This document shows positions 6,485-9,892 of a stretch of DNA of 9,892 nt, one piece after another. How positions within the stretch are numbered: the first letter of the stretch is position 1; each line of letters starts with the position of its first letter. Position numbers and translations under genes: made by a program. The DNA comes from Crenotrichaceae bacterium (GTDB taxonomy: Bacteria > Pseudomonadota > Gammaproteobacteria > Methylococcales > DRLZ01), in the NCBI GenBank assembly GCA_011322755.1, contig DRLZ01000134.1, positions 1 to 9,892 on the forward strand, read 5' to 3'. The notes under the pieces are model-generated. The model had not been told where the DNA came from. It did not search any database and was given only the letters and a program-made list of their open reading frames with translations.

Positions 6485-7054
6485 ATGGCAACGTATAGTA
6501 CCAATGAATTCAAGGCTGGGTTAAAAATAATGCTGGATAATGATCCTTACAACATTATCGAAAACGAATTTGTCAAACCTGGAAAAGGCCAGGCTTTTAG
6601 CCGTGTCAAAATTCGCAATTTGAAGAATGGACGTGTCATCGAACGTACATTTAAATCCGGAGAAACAGTCGAAGGTGCGGATGTAATGGAAACAGAGATG
6701 CAATATCTGTATAGCGACGGTGACACTTACACATTTATGCATCCGGAGTCTTTTGAACAATACGTTGCAGATGCGGCAGCGCTGGATAGCGCTGCAAAAT
6801 GGGTGAAAGAGCAAGATACTTGTGTTGTAACGCTGTGGAATGATGTGCCGCTGTCTGTTACTCCGCCTAATTTTGTTGAATTGAAAATTGTGGAAACAGA
6901 TCCGGGTTTACGTGGAGATACCTCCGGAGGAGGCGGTAAACCGGCAACATTGGAGACTGGTGCTGTTGTGCGCGTGCCATTGTTTGTTCAGGAAGGCGAG
7001 GTGATTAAGGTCGATACGCGTACTGAAGAATACGTGTCGCGTGTCAAAGGCTGA
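6485..7054 (+). CDS. efp: Translation elongation factor P
   Basis: EF-P binds between the P and E sites of the ribosome and speeds peptide bond formation at consecutive prolines. The 189-residue protein has the usual three beta-barrel domains. The modification loop is PGKGQAF with Lys34 at the tip, the residue that receives beta-lysine in E. coli, and the surrounding FVKPGKG is fully conserved. Later landmarks are TPPNFVELKIVETDPG in the middle domain and VPLFVQEGEVIKVDTR near the end. GAGAG stands 5 bases before the ATG. The protein ends one Gly beyond the usual VSRVK, and this last part is encoded in the overlap with epmA. Finding epmB and epmA on either side makes beta-lysylation, rather than rhamnosylation, the clear expectation. 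Confidence 0.98.
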   Translation: MATYSTNEFKAGLKIMLDNDPYNIIENEFVKPGKGQAFSRVKIRNLKNGRVIERTFKSGETVEGADVMETEMQYLYSDGDTYTFMHPESFEQYVADAAALDSAAKWVKEQDTCVVTLWNDVPLSVTPPNFVELKIVETDPGLRGDTSGGGGKPATLETGAVVRVPLFVQEGEVIKVDTRTEEYVSRVKG

Positions 7055-8030
7055 GAGTGCTGTTGACTGGCAACCAGCGTGTTCGCTGGAGCTATTGCAT
7101 CTGCGTGCCAGGATGTTATCAACTGTGCGTGCTTTTTTTGCACAGAGAGATGTGCTTGAAGTAGAAACGCCCGGGCTTTACCCCTATACCAATCCAGAAC
7201 CTATGATTGAGGGGTTTGAGGTACCAAAGTCTTCTGGTGGCACAGAATGCTTTTACTTACAGACGTCACCTGAGTTTGCCATGAAGCGGTTGCTGGCTGC
7301 CGGGAGTGGTGCGATTTATCAGATTTGTAAAGCCTACCGGAATAATGAATCAGGACGTTATCACAACCCTGAGTTCACGATTCTGGAATGGTATCGCCCC
7401 GGCTACACCTTGCGCCAACTTATGCAAGAGACTGAAGCATTACTGACTGATGTCTTACCGGTTTCTCAGATTCCAAAACAAGCAGTTTATCTAACATATC
7501 AAACAGTTTTTAGTGAAGCAGTGAACGTTAACCCGTTATCAGGAACGATTGGTGATTTTGAGCGTGCTGCGAACACGTTGGGTTATCCAGAAGCCAAATC
7601 AATCTGTGCCGACGATCGCTCTGCGTGGCTGGATTTTTTGTTTTCACATGGAGTGCAGCCACAATTGCCAAAGCAGTGTATTGTTTTTGTCTATAACTAC
7701 CCGGCTTGTCAATCTGCGTTAGCTCGATTACACCCGCAACTGCCGGAGATTGCAGAACGGGTTGAAGTGTTTATTGATGGCGTTGAAATTGGCAATGGAT
7801 TTCAGGAATTAACCGATGCCGAGGAGCAAAGGCAACGTTTCCTTGCACAACAGGCTGAACGACAACGCAATAGTTTGACAGTGTCTGGTCTTGACGAGGG
7901 TTTTCTGGCTGCTTTGAGAGCAGGGATGCCTGATACGGCTGGAATTGCAATTGGGCTGGACCGTCTTCTGATGATGCTTAGTCATTCTGAACGTATTGAT
8001 CAGGTGCTTACATTTCCGCTGAAACAGTAA
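7041..8030 (+). CDS. epmA: EF-P--(R)-beta-lysine ligase EpmA (GenX/PoxA/YjeA)
   Basis: EpmA is a truncated class II lysyl-tRNA synthetase paralogue that lacks the anticodon-binding domain; it activates (R)-beta-lysine with ATP and transfers it to Lys34 of EF-P. Class II motif 1 lies around VLEVETPGL at 38-46, motif 2 around YRNNESGRYHNPEF at 99-112 and motif 3 around GIAIGLDRL at 301-309. Ala303 replaces the Gly found in true lysyl-tRNA synthetases, a known EpmA mark (Ala298 in E. coli). The length, 329 residues, matches E. coli (325). The GTG at 7041 is chosen because the product then begins MS with WQP nearby, as in E. coli. It overlaps efp by 14 bases, which suggests translational coupling; in E. 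coli, as I recall, epmA is not next to efp. Confidence 0.96.
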   Translation: MSKAESAVDWQPACSLELLHLRARMLSTVRAFFAQRDVLEVETPGLYPYTNPEPMIEGFEVPKSSGGTECFYLQTSPEFAMKRLLAAGSGAIYQICKAYRNNESGRYHNPEFTILEWYRPGYTLRQLMQETEALLTDVLPVSQIPKQAVYLTYQTVFSEAVNVNPLSGTIGDFERAANTLGYPEAKSICADDRSAWLDFLFSHGVQPQLPKQCIVFVYNYPACQSALARLHPQLPEIAERVEVFIDGVEIGNGFQELTDAEEQRQRFLAQQAERQRNSLTVSGLDEGFLAALRAGMPDTAGIAIGLDRLLMMLSHSERIDQVLTFPLKQ

Positions 8031-8071
8031 TCATATGATTCTCTTTGGACTGAGTCAGCACACCCATGCAA

Positions 8072-8100
8072 GACTGCTAGAGCCCGGTGTATTAGCAGTC
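8072..8100. terminator. Hairpin between convergent epmA and membrane protein gene
   Basis: GACTGCTA (8072-8079) and TAGCAGTC (8093-8100) form a perfect eight-base stem with a 13-base loop, 41 bases past the epmA stop and overlapping the last two bases of the convergent gene's stop region. The plus strand after it is only moderately T-rich. A shared terminator is likely from position, but it is not canonical. Confidence 0.45.
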
Positions 8101-8674
8101 AATCAGTTTGTTTGATCGACGACTTGCTAAGTTTTCTATCAAAAAAGAACACCCCGGCAATAGTCAGAAAAGCGATGACATAAAGAATCCACATGGGATT
8201 GTCAACATAAGCCATGACAACAGCGGCAAGGCCTAGATAATTACCAATCAGACCAAAGCGCCAACCGATGCGTATGCCATCAAGATAAGTTGCCAGTGAA
8301 AGAACGATCAAAAATACTAATGCCGCACTGTCATGAGTAAGCGCTTCTGCATGGACGAGCAAGAGTACCCCGAATAAAGCTAGAATAGCTCCCAGCCAGT
8401 GTAATGATTGCTCAACCAGAATTTCTTTAATGCTGGAAACTTTATGTTTAGACTGGATAATATTGATCAGCATTGCTGAAATTGCAAAAACAATAATCAT
8501 GACCATCCAGTACAAGTAGCCATCGATATCAGCCATTGCGACATCACTGATATAAATACCCAGCATCGTTAACAGAATCAATACCAACAACAGCAGATCT
8601 TCGAGCAAATGCTGGCGTTTCTTGGGAGGCGTTTTTTCTTCAACGGGCTGATCAGGTACTGGATTATTGCTCAT
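8099..8674 (-). CDS. Six-helix inner membrane protein, unknown function
   Basis: I do not recognise the family. The 191-residue product has a polar N-terminus of about 22 residues rich in Pro, Lys and Glu, then about six hydrophobic segments near 24-44, 53-73, 91-108, 114-132, 140-157 and 160-178, and ends with a short basic tail (DRKLSKSSIKQ). The basic residues before the first helix suggest a cytoplasmic N-terminus, and six helices would put both ends inside. There is no CXXC, haem, ATP-binding or enzymatic signature. The reading frame is uninterrupted and the hydrophobic pattern is regular, so it is surely coding. The ATG at 8674 has no strong ribosome binding site; GGT lies about 8 bases upstream. 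It converges on epmA, so no operon partner is visible. Confidence 0.75.
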   Translation of the reverse strand: MSNNPVPDQPVEEKTPPKKRQHLLEDLLLLVLILLTMLGIYISDVAMADIDGYLYWMVMIIVFAISAMLINIIQSKHKVSSIKEILVEQSLHWLGAILALFGVLLLVHAEALTHDSAALVFLIVLSLATYLDGIRIGWRFGLIGNYLGLAAVVMAYVDNPMWILYVIAFLTIAGVFFFDRKLSKSSIKQTD

Positions 8675-9001
8675 AAAGTTTTACCAATGTAAATGTATGT
8701 CTTCCTGATACTCAATTAGTTTGTAGGTAACAGGTTTCCTGTGATTTAGAAAATGATAGATTGACCGATCTCAGAGTAACGGCTTGTGTTAAGACATGCA
8801 ATAATTAATTACAGGTTGGTGGAGATTTCTAGTTGGAATTTAACCAGGACACTTTTATCAACTGTCGTGAGTGACCCGTTCACAAGGCGAATGGAGCGCG
8901 AAAACCACTGTGTATATGGGATGTCCAAGGTTTTCGAGCCGCGTTTAAACAGTGATCCTGCTATGTAACAGATTTTTTAGATGCTACCGAATGATATGAC
9001 A
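8675..9001. other. 327-base non-coding region between the membrane protein gene and tRNA-Glu
   Basis: It should contain the promoter of the minus-strand membrane protein gene, but I see no convincing hexamer pair. ACAGG (8730-8734) and CCTGT (8738-8742) form a small hairpin. A 60-codon plus-strand frame at 8786-8968 starts with GTG and has no ribosome binding site, so I do not call it. The 8896-8939 inverted repeat is listed separately. A run of six T residues (8973-8978) lies 34 bases beyond that repeat. No T-run terminator is visible for the minus-strand tRNA. Confidence 0.5.
8896..8939. repeat. Imperfect inverted repeat of 11-base arms
   Basis: GCGCGAAAACC (8896-8906) pairs with GGTTTTCGAGC (8929-8939) with one mismatch around a 22-base loop. 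A second, overlapping option is CACTGT (8906-8911) with ACAGTG (8949-8954). The surrounding bases are GC-richer than the rest of this intergenic region. It could be a small RNA, a dispersed repeat or a protein site. Confidence 0.4.
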
Positions 9002-9078
9002 TGGCGTCCCCAAGGGGACTCGAACCCCTGTTTTCGGCGTGAGAGGCCAACGTCCTGGACCAACTAGACGATGGGGAC
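9002..9078 (-). tRNA. tRNA-Glu (anticodon CUC)
   Basis: On the minus strand the acceptor stem GTCCCCA/TGGGGAC, D-arm GTCT...AGGAC, anticodon stem TTGGC/GCCGA (one G-T pair) and T arm AGGGG/CCCCT with TTCGAGT form a full cloverleaf, with G73 and an encoded CCA ending at 9002. It aligns well with E. coli tRNA-Glu except for one extra D-loop base. The anticodon loop CTCTCAC gives CTC, which reads GAG only, so a separate UUC isoacceptor for GAA must exist elsewhere in the genome. Confidence 0.93.
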
Positions 9079-9091
9079 ACAACGACCGCAC

Positions 9092-9120
9092 AGTATAACG
9101 ATATGACACACAATAGTAAA
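9092..9120 (-). promoter_or_regulatory. Promoter of tRNA-Glu
   Basis: On the minus strand TTTACT (9120-9115, 4 of 6) and TATACT (9097-9092, 5 of 6) are 17 bases apart. Transcription would begin about 7 bases before the mature tRNA, after a fairly GC-rich stretch (GTGCGGTC), typical of stable-RNA genes. Confidence 0.65.
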
Positions 9121-9438
9121 TTTCTCGCATACGCCAATGTCTGTACTTTTTTACCTACGTTAGCTTTGTGCAGTCTTATTCGTTGAATTTCCTGTTTTCT
9201 CCTCGCTGTGTATTCATTGAGATGACAGATGCTAGAGTGCTATGATTGTCAGAGTATCCAACCGGAGAAAATCAGAATTCAGAAAGCATGAAAGAGTAGA
9301 ATTGTTGATTGGCATTTCTATTTGTTGCGCCAAGATAGATATATCACAGCTGGCTTTTCCGGAAACTGATTTCACTTCCAAAAACTGATGTAAAGTGAGT
9401 ACAATCAATTTGTGAAACAACAATAGGGAGCAAGAAAG
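9121..9438. other. Non-coding region upstream of pcnB
   Basis: I find no supported gene here. TGACA (9222-9226) and TGTCA (9246-9250) form a minor inverted repeat. TACAAT at 9400-9405 is a possible -10 for pcnB, giving a leader of about 27 bases before the proposed AUU start, but no good -35 hexamer precedes it. A 63-codon minus-strand frame at 9232-9423 has no family signature and is not called. Confidence 0.4.
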
Positions 9439-9441
9439 ATT
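9426..9441 (+). promoter_or_regulatory. Ribosome binding site pointing to an AUU start for pcnB
   Basis: GGGAG at 9426-9430 is followed, after an ideal 8-base spacer, by ATT at 9439-9441 in the pcnB frame. The next ATG, at 9469, has no Shine-Dalgarno sequence at suitable distance; the nearest GGA is 15 bases upstream. The TAG at 9424-9426 closes the frame above. Confidence 0.6.
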
Positions 9442-9892
9442 GCAATTATTGGAATAATAAAAAAAATCATGGGCACTGCTGACGATGATCGTTTACAAAT
9501 AAATGAAGACGGTTTCAGCATGCATCATTTGTCGGAACATGATTTTGATCTGGATTGTATCAGCTCGAATGCAATAAAAGTTGTGCATCGCTTAAAATCT
9601 CAGGGTCACCAGGCATATCTGGTTGGTGGCTGCGTGCGTGATTTGTTACTGGATCGAAAACCTAAGGATTTTGATGTTGCGACCAGTGCATTACCTGAAG
9701 AAGTGCGCCAGCTTTTCCGAAATTCCAGTTTAATTGGTCGTCGGTTTCGTTTAGTCCATATCAGATATGGCCGTGAAATTATCGAAGTCGCAACGTTTCG
9801 TGGTTCGGGTGCGGGAAAAAATAAGCTGCACGATTCATCACACCAGATTCATGAAAATGGACGTATTTTGCGTGATAACGTTTATGGTTCAA
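9439..9892 (+). CDS. pcnB: Poly(A) polymerase I, N-terminal part (runs off the window)
   Basis: PcnB adds 3' poly(A) tails that mark RNAs for decay. The visible 151 residues hold the class II nucleotidyltransferase core: LVGGCVRDLL with the GG pair at 63-64, and DFDVATSA with catalytic Asp77 and Asp79. The following GRRFRLVHIRYG and IIEVATFRG separate poly(A) polymerase from CCA-adding enzymes. About two thirds of the protein lies beyond the window. I place the start at ATT 9439, numbered above as Met1, because it has the only good ribosome binding site and gives an N-terminus (short, hydrophobic and basic, ending KKIMG) about as long as in E. coli, where pcnB is known to start at AUU. The conventional alternative is the ATG at 9469, ten codons downstream. 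An A8 run lies between the two. Confidence 0.93.
   Translation, partial: MAIIGIIKKIMGTADDDRLQINEDGFSMHHLSEHDFDLDCISSNAIKVVHRLKSQGHQAYLVGGCVRDLLLDRKPKDFDVATSALPEEVRQLFRNSSLIGRRFRLVHIRYGREIIEVATFRGSGAGKNKLHDSSHQIHENGRILRDNVYGS

Noticed and set aside
8786..8968. 60-codon plus-strand frame
   Set aside because: It starts with GTG without a ribosome binding site, has no family signature, and overlaps an inverted repeat that better explains the sequence.
8979..9233. AGATGCTA repeated at 8979-8986 and 9226-9233 around tRNA-Glu as attachment-site-like repeats
   Set aside because: Only eight bases match, no integrase or element is present, and the spacing fits no known integration product.
9232..9423. 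63-codon minus-strand frame upstream of pcnB
   Set aside because: No clear ribosome binding site, no recognisable motif, and it occupies the probable pcnB promoter.

Overview
The window looks like chromosomal DNA of a gammaproteobacterium of moderate GC. The evidence is the gene content and order: dsbA and a dihaem cytochrome c4 gene next to engB, as I recall it in pseudomonads; the full EF-P beta-lysylation set (epmB, efp, epmA); and pcnB. The EF-P sequence seems closer to Legionellales-type EF-P than to enteric EF-P, but this is an impression from memory and no alignment was run. I see no insertion sequence, integrase, CRISPR array or phage gene.

Layout. Bases 1-158 hold the 3' end of an upstream transcript with a strong intrinsic terminator. 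Bases 159-2258 encode a two-module AAA+ ATPase of a widespread but functionally undefined family. A long palindrome at 2361-2426 separates it from the convergent minus-strand pair dsbA (2438-3097) and cytochrome c4 (3302-3964). engB (4041-4667) diverges from that pair and is followed by tRNA-Phe(GAA) with a good promoter. Next come 568 bases without a gene (4808-5375), unusually rich in overlapping inverted repeats. epmB (5376-6413, minus) then diverges from efp (6485-7054), whose 3' end overlaps epmA (7041-8030) by 14 bases. A small six-helix membrane protein (8099-8674, minus) converges on epmA. After two non-coding stretches around a minus-strand tRNA-Glu(CUC) (9002-9078), the window ends inside pcnB, poly(A) polymerase I, which appears to start at a rare AUU codon.

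How the genes work together. DsbA and cytochrome c4 both act in the periplasm, in thiol oxidation and respiratory electron transfer. EngB acts in 50S subunit assembly. EpmB makes (R)-beta-lysine, EpmA attaches it to Lys34 of EF-P, and modified EF-P relieves ribosome stalling at proline runs; all three parts are here. PcnB and the tRNAs add RNA metabolism and translation. Most of the window is therefore housekeeping. The points that deserve a second look are the AUU start of pcnB, the hairpin-dense region after tRNA-Phe, the uncharacterised AAA+ protein, the overlapping control of epmB and efp, and the acidic linker in cytochrome c4.
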